Counted from the first letter of the stretch, positions 42,974-55,866 are shown. The stretch: 64,000 nt of DNA from Nocardiopsis algeriensis (GCF_014203695.1 NZ_JACHJO010000003.1:377272-441271), one strand, 5' to 3'. The notes: generated by a model not told the origin, from the letters alone. Numbers and translations are program-made.

Positions 42974-43468
42974 TTAGAAGGCGTCCACCGCGCGGCGGGC
43001 CTCGGGGTCGAGGACGCCCCAGTTGATGAACTCCTCGGTCAGGTCGCCGGGCGACTTGTCGTAGATGACCGCGAGTGAGCGCAGGTCCTCGTGGCGAATG
43101 GAGAGCACACGGCCGTTGTAGTCGCCCCGCTGGCTCTGGATGGTGGCCACGTAGCGGGACAGCGGGCCGGCCTTCTCCTGCGGCAGCTGCTGCATGCGCT
43201 CCAGGTCGATGACCAGCTTCGGTGTCGGGCCGAGGGGCGCGGGCGCGGCGCCTCCGGGCAGCAGTTCCGACATGGGCACACCGTAGAAGTCGGCGAGCTC
43301 GGCGAGCTTCTGGACGGTGACCGCGCGGTCACCGCGCTCGTAGGAGCCGACCACGACGGCCTTCCAGCGTCCGTGGGACTTCTCTTCCACCCCGTGCAGG
43401 GACAGGCCCTGCTGGGTGCGGATGGCGCGCAGCCGCGCACCGAGGGACTTGGCGTATTCGGATGGCAT
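42974..43468 (-). CDS. bldD: Developmental regulator BldD
   Basis: Master repressor of development in Streptomyces, which dimerises through tetrameric cyclic di-GMP. The 164-residue protein has the helix-turn-helix (about 9-65: LRAIRTQQGLSLHGVEEKS, then GSYERGDRAVTVQKLAELAD) and the C-terminal domain with the c-di-GMP signature. That signature reads RGD at 114-116 and RHED at 125-128, where S. coelicolor has RGD-X8-RQDD; R114, D116, R125 and D128 are kept. The gene is flanked by a terminator and a good promoter with a BldD-like box at the transcription start, so autorepression is likely. It is divergent from pyrR, as is common in actinobacteria. Confidence 0.95.
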   Translation of the reverse strand: MPSEYAKSLGARLRAIRTQQGLSLHGVEEKSHGRWKAVVVGSYERGDRAVTVQKLAELADFYGVPMSELLPGGAAPAPLGPTPKLVIDLERMQQLPQEKAGPLSRYVATIQSQRGDYNGRVLSIRHEDLRSLAVIYDKSPGDLTEEFINWGVLDPEARRAVDAF

Positions 43469-43589
43469 CTTCTTGTCGCTCCCGGCCGTGACAGTGGCTG
43501 GCGAGGTGGGGAGACGTCCGCTCGCGCCCGGCAGGCCGCAGGAGCGGACCGGTCGGAGAGGTCACGGGGTGCAACCCCACTCGATAGTG

Positions 43590-43604
43590 GTTACAGACAG
43601 TGAC
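43590..43604. promoter_or_regulatory. BldD-box candidate at the bldD promoter
   Basis: Minus strand GTCACTGTCTGTAAC fits the outer positions (TNAC...GTNA) of the known BldD consensus, with a divergent centre. It overlaps the end of the -10 box and the predicted transcription start, as expected for autorepression. Confidence 0.5.
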
Positions 43605-43631
43605 GCTATGGGGGGTGGCCGTTCAGGTCAA
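43603..43631 (-). promoter_or_regulatory. Promoter for bldD
   Basis: Minus strand TTGACC (43626-43631), a 17-nt spacer and TAGCGT (43603-43608). Leader of about 130 nt. Confidence 0.65.
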
Positions 43632-43838
43632 GCCGTTGGGGTGAAACGCGACTAATCAGTGGCCAAACCGTGCGTAAGTGAGACTCCTCTCATATCCGTG
43701 CCGATCGGTGCGAGTGGGGAAGTCCGCTGTGACGGAAACTGCTTCCCTGCAAGGGGTTTTCGCGTATCCGCCTTCCTGGGGTGTATGCGCACTGTGGCCA
43801 GATGGGTGCCGAAGGAGAGCCGAACACTCCCCGTGCAC

Positions 43839-43852
43839 GTGATCAGAGTCAC
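43839..43852. promoter_or_regulatory. CRP-type site upstream of the pyr operon
   Basis: GTGA-TCAGAG-TCAC, a perfect 4+4 match to the TGTGA-N6-TCACA pattern of CRP/GlxR-family regulators, about 55 nt before the proposed pyrR -10. Confidence 0.4.
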
Positions 43853-43862
43853 ATTCAGGCTT

Positions 43863-43894
43863 TCGGGGGCCGGGTCCGCTCCGCAGGCCCCCGA
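43863..43894. other. Inverted repeat before the pyr promoter
   Basis: TCGGGGGCC (43863-43871) and GGCCCCCGA (43886-43894), perfect arms 14 nt apart, 10 nt upstream of the proposed -10 box. Operator or remnant terminator. Confidence 0.35.
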
Positions 43895-43904
43895 TCGCCG
43901 CTGG

Positions 43905-43910
43905 TAGCGT
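43905..43910 (+). promoter_or_regulatory. -10 box for the pyr operon
   Basis: TAGCGT, placing the start near 43917 and giving a leader of about 50 nt that includes the PyrR hairpin. The -35 is weak. Confidence 0.4.
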
Positions 43911-43934
43911 GTGCTCGATCGACATCCTTTAACG

Positions 43935-44591
<657 letters not shown>

Positions 44592-44592
<1 letters not shown>

Positions 44593-45500
44593 TGCGCCAC
44601 CTGCTCTCCGCCGGCGACCTCAGCAGGGACGAGGCCGTCCTCGTCCTGGACACCGCCGCCGAACTCGCCCTCGTGGGGGACCGCTCCGTCAAGAAGCTCC
44701 CCACCCTGCGCGGCCGCACCGTGGTCAACCTCTTCTACGAGGACTCCACCCGCACCCGCACCTCCTTCGAACTGGCGGCCAAACGCCTGTCCGCCGACGT
44801 CGTCAACTTCTCGGCCAAGGGGTCCAGCGTCTCCAAGGGAGAGAGCCTCAAGGACACCGCTCTCACCCTCCAGGCCATGGGCGCCGACGGCGTCGTCATC
44901 CGCCACAGCGCCTCCGGCGCGGCACACCGCCTCGCGGGCTGGGTCGACGGCTCGGTCCTCAACGCCGGCGACGGCACCCACGAACACCCCACGCAGGCAC
45001 TGCTCGACGCCTACACCATGCGCTCGCGCCTGGGCCGCCTGGAAGGCCTGCGCGTGGCCGTGGTCGGCGACATCCTGCACAGCCGTGTGGCCCGCTCCAA
45101 CGTCCTGCTGCTCACCACCCTGGGTGCCCACGTCACCCTCGTCGCACCGCCCACCCTCCTTCCGGTCTCGGTGCACACCTGGCCGTGCGAGGTCTCCTAC
45201 GACCTCGACGCCGTTCTGCCCAAGACCGACGTGGTGATGATGCTGCGCGTCCAGGCCGAGCGCATGCACGACTCCTTCTTCCCCTCCGTACGCGAGTACA
45301 GCCGCGGCTACGGGATGCACGGCGAACGCCTGGCACGCATGCCGGAGGACGCCATCGTCATGCACCCCGGTCCGATGGTGCGCGGCATGGAGATCTCCGC
45401 CGAGGTCGCCGACTCCCCGCGCTGCACCGTCACCGAGCAGGTCGCCAACGGGGTCAGCCTGCGCATGGCCGTGCTCTACCTGCTGCTCGGCGGCTCCTGA
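44592..45500 (+). CDS. pyrB: Aspartate carbamoyltransferase, catalytic chain
   Basis: Forms carbamoyl aspartate, the first committed step of UMP synthesis. The 302-residue protein has the carbamoyl-phosphate motif STRTRTSFE (52-60), the 80s loop [22 protein letters not shown], the aspartate-domain [11 protein letters not shown] and HPGPMVRG. No regulatory chain PyrI is in the cluster. The ATG overlaps the pyrR stop (TGATG). pyrC follows after 97 bp that contain no gene. Confidence 0.96.
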
Positions 45501-45597
45501 GCACCGGGGCGCCCGTGCGCCCGCGCCGGAGGCGCCCGCACGGCCCCGGCGCCCGGACCTCCCGACACCACGAGAACACGAGGAAGCCGAAACCGCG

Positions 45598-46896
45598 ATG
45601 CCCGACATCCGACCCCACCTGCTCCGCGGCGTCCGACCGCTCGGCGGAGAACCCGTCGACATCCTGCTCGCCGACGGCCTGGTCGCCGCGATCGGCGCCG
45701 ACCTGAGGGCCCCCGAGGGCACCACGGTCGTCGACGCCGGCGGTCTGATCGCCCTGCCGGGCCTGGTCGACCTGCACACCCACCTGCGCGAGCCCGGCCG
45801 AGAGGACGCCGAGACCGTCGAGAGCGGTTCGCGCTCGGCCGCCATGGGCGGCTACACCGCTGTCCACGCCATGGCCAACACCGACCCCGTCGCCGACACC
45901 GCGGGCGTCGTCGAACAGGTCTGGCGCCTGGGCCGCGAGGCCGGGTACTGCGACGTGCGCCCCGTCGGCGCCGTCACCGTCGGCCTGGCCGGCCGCCGGC
46001 TCTCCGAGATCGGGGCCATGGCCGACTCCGCCGCGCGCGTACGCGTCTTCTCCGACGACGGCATCTGCGTCTCCGACGCCCTGCTCATGCGCCGCGCCCT
46101 GGAGTACGTCAAGGCCTTCGACGGTGTGATCGCCCAGCACGCCCAGGAGCCCCGCCTCACCGAGGGCGCCCAGATGAACGAGGGATGCGTCTCCGACCGC
46201 CTCGGCCTGCCCGGCTGGCCCGCGGTCGCCGAGGAGGCGATCATCGCCCGCGACTGCCTGCTCGCCCAGCACGTCGGCTCGCGCCTGCACGTGTGCCACG
46301 TCTCGACCCGGGGCTCGGTCGACATCATCCGCTGGGCCAAGGCCCGCGGCTGCGAGGTCACCGCCGAGGTCACCCCGCACCACCTGCTGCTCACCGACGA
46401 CCTGGTCGAGTCCTACGACCCCGTCTACAAGGTCAACCCGCCGCTGCGCACGGCCGATGACGTCCAGGCGCTGCGCGAGGGCCTGGCCGACGGCACCATC
46501 GACGTCGTCGCCACCGACCACGCCCCCCACCCCAAGGAGGCCAAGGAGACCGAGTGGTCCACCGCCGCCATGGGGATGGTCGGACTGGAGACCGCGCTGG
46601 CCGTCGTGCAGAAGGCGATGGTCGACACCGGCCTGCTGACGTGGGAGCAGGTGGCCGAGCGCATGTCCGCGACGCCCGCCCGCATCGGCCGCGTCACCGG
46701 GCACGGCCGCCCCCTGGCGGTCGGTGAACCCGCCAACGTCGTCCTGTACGACCCCGCCGCGCCCGTCGGTGTCGACGGAGCGGCCATGGTCACCAAGAGC
46801 AGCAACACGCCCTTCGGGGGCATGACCCTGCCCGGCCGGGTGCGCGCCACGTTCCTGCGCGGCGCCCCCACCGTCCTGGAGGGCAAGATCCAGTGA
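45598..46896 (+). CDS. pyrC: Dihydroorotase
   Basis: Zinc amidohydrolase closing carbamoyl aspartate to dihydroorotate. The 432-residue class I enzyme has the metal ligands [10 protein letters not shown] (His60, His62), the bridging-residue region, His ligands in AQHAQEPRL and [10 protein letters not shown], and catalytic Asp in [10 protein letters not shown]. The substrate-binding [10 protein letters not shown] segment is also present. Start ATG 45598; the stop overlaps carA by 4 bp (GTGA). Confidence 0.95.
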   Translation: MPDIRPHLLRGVRPLGGEPVDILLADGLVAAIGADLRAPEGTTVVDAGGLIALPGLVDLHTHLREPGREDAETVESGSRSAAMGGYTAVHAMANTDPVADTAGVVEQVWRLGREAGYCDVRPVGAVTVGLAGRRLSEIGAMADSAARVRVFSDDGICVSDALLMRRALEYVKAFDGVIAQHAQEPRLTEGAQMNEGCVSDRLGLPGWPAVAEEAIIARDCLLAQHVGSRLHVCHVSTRGSVDIIRWAKARGCEVTAEVTPHHLLLTDDLVESYDPVYKVNPPLRTADDVQALREGLADGTIDVVATDHAPHPKEAKETEWSTAAMGMVGLETALAVVQKAMVDTGLLTWEQVAERMSATPARIGRVTGHGRPLAVGEPANVVLYDPAAPVGVDGAAMVTKSSNTPFGGMTLPGRVRATFLRGAPTVLEGKIQ

Positions 46897-48089
46897 ACAC
46901 CGCAGCAAGCGCCCAGGCCGGTCCTGGTGCGGCAGAGGGGGGAAACGTGTCAGAGGCAACCGGCGGTCCGGCGATCCTGGTTCTCGAGGACGGCCGCGTC
47001 TTCCGCGGGCGCTCCTTCGGCGCCCCCGGCGAGACCTTCGGAGAGATCGTCTTCAACACCGGGATGACCGGTTACCAGGAGACCCTCACCGACCCCTCTT
47101 ACCACCGCCAGATCGTGGTGATGACCGCCCCGCACGTCGGCAACACCGGTATCAACGACGACGACCCCGAGTCGGGCCGCATCTGGGTCGCCGGGTACGT
47201 CGTCCGCGAGCCCGCGCGCATCTCCTCCAACTGGCGTGCCGAGCGCACCCTCGACGAGGAGCTGCGCCGCCAGGGCGTGGTGGGCATCGCCCTGACCGGT
47301 ACCCGCGCCCTCACCCGCCACCTGCGCGACAAGGGCGCCATGCGCGCCGCCGTCAGCACCGTCGAGACCGACCCCGAGCGGCTGCTGGCCCGCGTCCTGG
47401 AGCAGCCTCCCATGGCCGGCGCCGACCTGGCCGGCGAGGTCAGCACCGACACGCCCTACGAGGTCCTGCCGCCCGAGGGAACGGAGGCCCGCTTCCACGT
47501 CGCCGCCGTCGACCTGGGCATCAAGGCCATGACCTCCCGGCGGCTGTCCGAACGCGGCTGCCGGGTCACCGTGCTGCCCTCCGACGCCACCGCCGAGGAC
47601 ATCCTCGCCCTCGACCCGGACGGCGTCTTCTTCAGCAACGGCCCCGGCGACCCCGCCGCCGCGGACGTCCCCGTCGCCGCTGTGCGCGGCGTCCTCGACG
47701 CGGGCAAGCCGCTCTTCGGCATCTGCTTCGGCAACCAGCTCCTGGGCCGCGCGCTCGGCCTGGGCACCTACAAGCTGCCCTTCGGCCACCGCGGCGTCAA
47801 CCAGCCGGTGATCGACACCCGCAGCCGAAAGGTCGCCATCACCAGCCAGAACCACGGCTTCGCCGTCGACGCCCCGCTCGACGGCCCCTTCGACACCCCC
47901 TACGGCCGGGCCGAGGTCAGCCACATCGGCCTCAACGACCAGGTCGTCGAGGGCCTGCGGCTGCTGGACCGCCCCGTGTTCAGCGTCCAGTTCCACCCGG
48001 AGGCCGCCGCGGGCCCCCATGACGCCGCCGAGCTCTTCGACGAGTTCATCGACCTGATGTCCGCCCAGCCCGCTCCGGCTGCCGAGTAG
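46893..48089 (+). CDS. carA: Carbamoyl-phosphate synthase small subunit
   Basis: Glutaminase subunit that delivers ammonia to CarB. The 398-residue protein has an N-terminal domain ([27 protein letters not shown]) and a class I GATase domain with the nucleophile Cys in [10 protein letters not shown], plus FHPEA carrying the catalytic His and Glu. SQNHGFAVD is typical of the family. Start is uncertain: GTG 46893 (GGAGG ten nt upstream, GTGA overlap with pyrC) or GTG 46947 (GAGG upstream), which would remove 18 low-complexity residues. Confidence 0.95.
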   Translation: MNTAASAQAGPGAAEGGNVSEATGGPAILVLEDGRVFRGRSFGAPGETFGEIVFNTGMTGYQETLTDPSYHRQIVVMTAPHVGNTGINDDDPESGRIWVAGYVVREPARISSNWRAERTLDEELRRQGVVGIALTGTRALTRHLRDKGAMRAAVSTVETDPERLLARVLEQPPMAGADLAGEVSTDTPYEVLPPEGTEARFHVAAVDLGIKAMTSRRLSERGCRVTVLPSDATAEDILALDPDGVFFSNGPGDPAAADVPVAAVRGVLDAGKPLFGICFGNQLLGRALGLGTYKLPFGHRGVNQPVIDTRSRKVAITSQNHGFAVDAPLDGPFDTPYGRAEVSHIGLNDQVVEGLRLLDRPVFSVQFHPEAAAGPHDAAELFDEFIDLMSAQPAPAAE

Positions 48090-48106
48090 TCAAAGGAACA
48101 AAGAGC

Positions 48107-51409
<3,303 letters not shown>

Positions 51410-51434
51410 CCGGGGGCGCCTCCAGGGGCGTCCG

Positions 51435-51615
51435 GGCCCTGTTCTTCGGATCGTCTCGGGCTGCACGGCCGCCAGGCGCCCCCTTGCCGCGTCGGAGAGC
51501 TTGCCGAGCCACCAGGCTGAGCTGCGCTCCCCGCCTCCCAAGGGAACACCTGGTCGGCCGTTCGCCGGAGGATCGGCTCCGCCGATACGGCGAGAGCATC
51601 CAAAAAAACAGGGCC
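51435..51615. mobile_element. 181-bp MITE-like element
   Basis: Imperfect terminal inverted repeats of 23-24 bp: GGCCCTGTTCTTCGGATC... at the left (51435-51457) and GGCCCTGTTTTTTTGGAT... read inward from the right end (51592-51615). A subterminal hairpin ATCGGC-TCC-GCCGAT lies near the right end. The inside has no convincing gene, so it is non-autonomous. The right end abuts TAG, and a related end at 4335 abuts CTA, which suggests insertion at CTAG-like sites. It separates carB from pyrK. Confidence 0.65.
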
Positions 51616-51744
51616 TAGTCTGTAGGGGCCGGGTCCTGCACGCCGCTCGCGGCGGGCAGGACCCGGCCCCCGCACGGCGCGGGCCCCGCAGCACACCTCG
51701 CGGTGCCCGCCGGCCCAGAGCGCGAGAGAGGCTTTCCCGAGACG

Positions 51745-52644
51745 ATGAGCGACAACGGACCGGTGCAGGTCAGATGCCCCGTGCTGAACGTGCGCAGGGT
51801 GGATGCCTACTACGCCATCACCGTGGTCGCGCCCGGGATAGCCGAGCGCTTCCGGTCGGGCCAGTTCGTCTCCGTGGCGGTGGGCGGCGACCACTCCAGC
51901 ACCCTGCTGCGGCGCCCGTTCGCCGTTCACGACGTCAAACCCGACTACGGGGGCACCGTCGAGTTCCTCTTCTCCGTGCGGGGGACGGGGACGGCATGGC
52001 TGGCCGAGCGAAGATCGCGGGACCTGCTGGACGTGGTCGGCCCCCTGGGCCGCCCCTTCCCGCTGCCCCGTGACCCGGTCAACTGCGTGCTGGTGGGGGG
52101 CGGCTCCGGCAGCGCCCCGCTGTTCCCGCTCGCCCAGTCGCTGCGCCGGCGCGGCTGCCGTGTGGACTTCGTTCTGGGCGGTGCCTCCGCCGACCGGGTC
52201 TTCAGCGCCATCACCGCCCGCCGCATCGCCGAGACGGCGGTCTTCACCACCGACGACGGCTCCTTCGGCACCCGCGGCCGGGTCACGGACGTCCTGGGCC
52301 GGGTCATCGAGGAGTGCCGCTCCGACGCGGTCTACGCCTGCGGGCCCATGCCGATGCTGAGGGCGGTCACCGCCGTCGCGGCAGGACACGGCGTCCCCGT
52401 CCAGGTCTCGGTCGAGGAGACCATGGCCTGCGGCACGGGGATCTGCATGACCTGCGTGGTCCCGGTCGTGGGGGAGGACGGCGTCACCCGCATGGTGCGC
52501 TCCTGCGTCGACGGTCCGGTGTTCCGGGGGGAGCAGGTCCGCTTCGACGACGTGGGCACGATTCCCTTCGACGCGCTGGGTGCCCCCGGATGGAAGGGAT
52601 CGAGCGCGGCCCGCGCCACCGAATCCACCCGAGACATCGCCTGA
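51745..52644 (+). CDS. pyrK: Dihydroorotate dehydrogenase electron-transfer subunit
   Basis: FAD and [2Fe-2S] subunit that passes electrons from class 1B dihydroorotate dehydrogenase to NAD+. The 299-residue protein has the FAD-binding LLRRPFAVHD motif, the nucleotide-binding VLVGGGSGSAPLFPLA and YACGPMPML, and a C-terminal cluster site CGTGICMTC with a fourth Cys in RSCVDGP. It sits 43 bp before pyrD, as expected for a two-subunit enzyme. ATG 51745 is chosen where family similarity begins; an earlier in-frame start would add 14 residues. It probably reads through from carB despite the MITE. Confidence 0.93.
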   Translation: MSDNGPVQVRCPVLNVRRVDAYYAITVVAPGIAERFRSGQFVSVAVGGDHSSTLLRRPFAVHDVKPDYGGTVEFLFSVRGTGTAWLAERRSRDLLDVVGPLGRPFPLPRDPVNCVLVGGGSGSAPLFPLAQSLRRRGCRVDFVLGGASADRVFSAITARRIAETAVFTTDDGSFGTRGRVTDVLGRVIEECRSDAVYACGPMPMLRAVTAVAAGHGVPVQVSVEETMACGTGICMTCVVPVVGEDGVTRMVRSCVDGPVFRGEQVRFDDVGTIPFDALGAPGWKGSSAARATESTRDIA

Positions 52645-52687
52645 CCGGCGCGGGCCGGTCCCGCGCTCGACCACCGGAGAGGACACG

Positions 52688-53623
52688 TTGAACGCAGACC
52701 TCCGAGTCCGCCTGGGCGCCCTGGAACTGCCCAACCCGGTGGTGACCGCCGCCGGGTGCGCCGGAACCGGCCGCGAACTCGCCCACTTCTTCGACATCGC
52801 CTCCATCGGCGCCGTCACCACCAAGTCGGTGATGCTGGAGCCGCACGCGGGACGGCCGTCGCCGCGCATGGCCGAGACGCCCAGCGGGATGCTGAGCACG
52901 ACGGGCATGCAGGGGCCGGGCGTGGACGTGTTCCTGCAGAGGGACCTGCCGTGGCTGCTGTCGCGCGGGGGCAGGGCCATCGTGTCCGTGGCCGGTTCGA
53001 GCCTGGGGGAGTTCGGCGAACTGGCCCGCAGGGTCTCGGGCACCGCGGGGGTGGACGCGATCGAGGTCAACCTGTCGTGCCCCGACCCCGAGACCCCCTC
53101 CGGGCGCCGCTTCGCCGACGACCCCGCCCGGGCGGCGGCCGTGGTGCGGACGGTGCGCTCGCACGCCCGCTCGGAGGTGCCGGTCCTGGCCAAGCTGGCC
53201 GCGGACGTCCCCGACGTGGTGGAGCTGGCCGAGGCGTGCGCGGAGGCGCGGGCCGACGGACTGTCGATGATCAACACGGTCCGGGGCATGGCGGTGGACA
53301 CGCGGACCCTGCGTCCGGCCGTGGCCGGCGGCATGGGCGGGCTCTCGGGCCCGGCGATCCGTCCGCTTGCGGTGGGGTGCGTGTACCGGGTGCACGAGGC
53401 CATGCCGGACATGCCGATCATCGGGATGGGCGGTGTGCGTACCGGGGCCGACGTGGTGGAGTTCATGGCGGCCGGGGCGAGCGCGGTGGCGGTCGGCACG
53501 GTCAACTTCTCCGACCCTTCCGCGTGCGCGCGGGTGCTCCGGGAGTTCACCGAGTCGCTGGAGGCCCGGGGAGTGTCCAAGGCGTCCGAACTGGTGGGTG
53601 CCGCCCACCGGCAAGGAACGTGA
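52688..53623 (+). CDS. pyrD: Dihydroorotate dehydrogenase, class 1B catalytic subunit
   Basis: FMN enzyme oxidising dihydroorotate to orotate, NAD+-linked through PyrK. The 311-residue TIM barrel has NPVVTAAGCAGTG, TTKSVMLEP, the catalytic Cys in NLSCPDPE, VLAKLAADV and the FMN-phosphate GMGGVRTGADVVEFMAAGAS. The start is TTG 52688, supported by GGAGAGG five nt upstream and the normal N-terminus (NADLRVRLGALELPNP). Many actinobacteria use a class 2 quinone-linked enzyme, so this pyrKD pair is informative about lineage. Confidence 0.93.
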   Translation: MNADLRVRLGALELPNPVVTAAGCAGTGRELAHFFDIASIGAVTTKSVMLEPHAGRPSPRMAETPSGMLSTTGMQGPGVDVFLQRDLPWLLSRGGRAIVSVAGSSLGEFGELARRVSGTAGVDAIEVNLSCPDPETPSGRRFADDPARAAAVVRTVRSHARSEVPVLAKLAADVPDVVELAEACAEARADGLSMINTVRGMAVDTRTLRPAVAGGMGGLSGPAIRPLAVGCVYRVHEAMPDMPIIGMGGVRTGADVVEFMAAGASAVAVGTVNFSDPSACARVLREFTESLEARGVSKASELVGAAHRQGT

Positions 53624-53931
53624 CAGTCCGGACACACGGGGCGCAAGCGCTCGGAACGCGCTGAACGGCGCCGAGATGGCCCTGTGCGGCCGAACACCTG
53701 TGCCCGGGAGGGGCGGAAGGGGCGGACCGGGGCCGATGCGCCTGCGGCCGCCTGAGTAGCGTTACAGGGAAGTGACACGGGTGGGGCGCATGAACCGCTC
53801 CGGCCGGGGAATCGCACATCTGGTGGTGTGCACACGAAGATGAACGTGCATTCGTGATCGCGTCGGCAAGAACGCGGGGACGGGTGCGGCACCGGCCGGA
53901 ACCGGTGGCACACGATGGGAGAGACACCGAC
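53624..53931. other. Gap between pyrD and pyrF
   Basis: 308 bp without a convincing gene. It holds a perfect 10-bp palindrome GTGTGCACAC (53826-53835) and an AT-richer stretch to about 53860 that could carry a promoter for pyrF-mihF. No terminator is clear. Confidence 0.35.
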
Positions 53932-54648
53932 ATGACCGCGCACTCCGCGCCCATCGCAGTGGCGATCGACGCGAGGGAGATCGAGACCGCGGCGGCCTGG
54001 GCCACGGCGGTCGCGCCACACGTCAGCACGGTCAAGGTGGGGCTGGAACTCTACCTGCGCCACGGGCCCGAGGTGATCGCCGCCGTGCGCGGCGCCAACC
54101 GGGTCGGTGTCTTCCTCGACCTGAAGCTGCACGACATCCCGGCCACGGTCGCGGGGGCGGCGCGCAGCGTCGCGGGGCTCCGGCCCTCGATCCTGACCGT
54201 GCACGCGACCGGAGGGGCCGACATGGTGCGGGCTGCGGCCGAGGCCGCCCCGGACACGAAGATCGCCGCCGTGACGGTGCTCACCTCGATGGACGAGAAG
54301 GATCTGGAGCAGGTGGGGCTGCTCGGGCCGGCCCGGGACGCGGTACGGCGCCTGGCTGTCATGGCGGTCGGAGCCGGGGCGCGCGCCCTGGTCTGCTCGC
54401 CGCAGGAGGTGGCCCTGGTGAGGGCCGAGGTGGGCCCGGACGTCACCCTCATCACGCCGGGCGTGCGTCCGGCGGGGGCGGACCTGGGCGACCAGTCGCG
54501 AGTGGCGACCCCCGAGGAGGCGATCGAGGCGGGCGCGGACCTCCTGGTCATCGGCCGCCCCATCACCCGGGCCCCGGACCCCGGTGCCGCGGCGGCCTCC
54601 ATTGCGGCGGCGGTCCGGCGCGCGGCGAGCTCGTCCCAGGGAGCCTAG
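53932..54648 (+). CDS. pyrF: Orotidine 5'-phosphate decarboxylase, type I
   Basis: Last step of UMP synthesis, decarboxylating OMP. The 238-residue protein has the type I catalytic array [11 protein letters not shown] (Asp63, Lys65, Asp68) and the phosphate-binding [17 protein letters not shown] and [12 protein letters not shown]. Mycobacterial and Streptomyces PyrF are, to my knowledge, the longer type II form, so this is a lineage marker. GGGAGAG lies nine nt before ATG 53932. mihF follows after 404 bp, the usual actinobacterial neighbour of pyrF. Confidence 0.93.
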   Translation: MTAHSAPIAVAIDAREIETAAAWATAVAPHVSTVKVGLELYLRHGPEVIAAVRGANRVGVFLDLKLHDIPATVAGAARSVAGLRPSILTVHATGGADMVRAAAEAAPDTKIAAVTVLTSMDEKDLEQVGLLGPARDAVRRLAVMAVGAGARALVCSPQEVALVRAEVGPDVTLITPGVRPAGADLGDQSRVATPEEAIEAGADLLVIGRPITRAPDPGAAAASIAAAVRRAASSSQGA

Positions 54649-55052
54649 GGGCGCGGAAACGGCACCCGGGAGTCCCCCCTTCGGAGGTCGGAGCGCCCTG
54701 TCGGGCAGGGGAACGGCGGAGGTGGCGCTCGAAGTGTCGAACGAACACCAAGGTTCACAGTTTCAGGCGCAAGGACGGGGCCGAAGGGGATGACCGAAAT
54801 GGCGAACGAGCGCCCAGAGTGACCTGAGTCACCCCTCTGTGACCTCTGCTGGTGGCAAAGGTCGTCCGTCGGTCAATCGGGACTAAAGTCCTGACTTTTC
54901 CTTCTGTGCGTAATCGAGTCATTGCTACGAGTAGTTGGTTTGACGAAATAGCCCCTGAAAGGGCACTTTACGTTGCCTAAGGAGGGTCGGACCTACTAAC
55001 TTGCGCAGGCGTCCGCCCTCCACAAACGAGTAGAAAACCGAGGTGACCCGGC
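54649..55052. promoter_or_regulatory. Regulatory region upstream of mihF
   Basis: 404 bp, AT-richer from about 54820. It holds a CRP-type palindrome GTGA-CCTGAG-TCAC (54819-54832). A promoter candidate is TTGACG at 54940-54945 with CACTTT at 54964-54969 (18-nt spacer), about 80 nt before mihF. A small hairpin GGACT-AA-AGTCC is also present. No gene is seen. Confidence 0.45.
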
Positions 55053-55376
55053 GTGGCCCTTCCTCCCCTCACACCCGAGCAGCGCAGCGCGGCTCTCGAG
55101 AAGGCCGCCAAGGCCAGAAAAGAACGCGCTGAGGTCAAGAACAAGCTGAAGAACGGCGGTATCTCGCTGTCCCAGGTGCTCGCCGACGGCCTCGAGGACG
55201 ACGTCATCGGGAAGATGAGGGTCTCGGCTCTGCTCGAGTCCCTCCCCGGTGTCGGCAAGGTCCGTGCGAAGCAGATCATGGAGCGGCTCAACATCGCCGA
55301 GTCGCGCCGTGTCCGCGGCCTGGGCACGAACCAGCGCGCCGCCCTCGAGGCCGAGTTCGGCGACCTCGCCAAGTAG
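55053..55376 (+). CDS. mihF: Actinobacterial integration host factor MihF (sIHF)
   Basis: Small nucleoid-associated protein, unrelated in fold to Gram-negative IHF. The 107-residue product has a long basic N-terminal helix (LEKAAKARKERAEVKNKLKNGG) and a helix-two-turn-helix DNA-binding part with the conserved SLPGVGKVRAKQIMERLNI and RRVRGLGTNQRAALEAEF. In Streptomyces it affects DNA topology, sporulation and antibiotics. The GTG start has GAGGTG upstream. It follows pyrF and precedes gmk, the conserved order, but here a repeat array intervenes. Confidence 0.95.
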   Translation: MALPPLTPEQRSAALEKAAKARKERAEVKNKLKNGGISLSQVLADGLEDDVIGKMRVSALLESLPGVGKVRAKQIMERLNIAESRRVRGLGTNQRAALEAEFGDLAK

Positions 55377-55489
55377 TACCCCCGGTGCGGGCTCCGCCGC
55401 TTCCCCCACAGTCGCGGCGGGCGCCCGCGCCCCGGCGGCCTCCCCCGGTCGCGGTGTGCGGTGAGCCCCGGGTCCGGCTGCGTGCCGGG

Positions 55490-55866
55490 CCCGAGGACGA
55501 TCAGGCCGCGGTGTGCGGCCGGTTCCGAGTCCGGGAGCGCACCGGCATCCTGAGGGCCGCCGGGTGGTGGTGTGCGGCTGTTCGTGCGGCCGGGAGCGCA
55601 TTGCCGCCCTGAGGACCATCGGGTGGTGTGGTGCGCGGATGTTCCTACGGCTGTTCGTGCGGCTAAGGAGCGCACCGGCATCCTGAGGACCGTCGGGTGG
55701 TGGTGCGTGGCCGGTCCTGCGGCCGGGAGCGCACTGCTGCCCTGAGGACCATCGGGTGGTGGTGCGCGGCTGTTCGTGCGGCTGGGGAGCGCACTGCTGC
55801 CCTGAGGACCATCGGGTGGTGGTGCGCGGCTGTTCGTTCGGCCGGGAGCGCACTGCTACCCGATGG
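55490..55866. repeat. 59-60-bp tandem repeat array
   Basis: About six head-to-tail copies between mihF and gmk. The invariant GGAGCGCA octamer occurs at 55534, 55593, 55667, 55726, 55786 and 55845, giving periods of 59, 74, 59, 60 and 59. The middle copies share a long identical block around CCTGAGGACCATCGGGTGG. The 74-bp unit carries a short internal duplication; the outermost copies are more diverged. No start codon with a ribosome site uses it, so it is non-coding as far as I can see. Confidence 0.9.

Noticed and set aside
55490-55866. CRISPR array
   Set aside because: The units are contiguous tandem repeats without unique spacers, and no cas gene is present.
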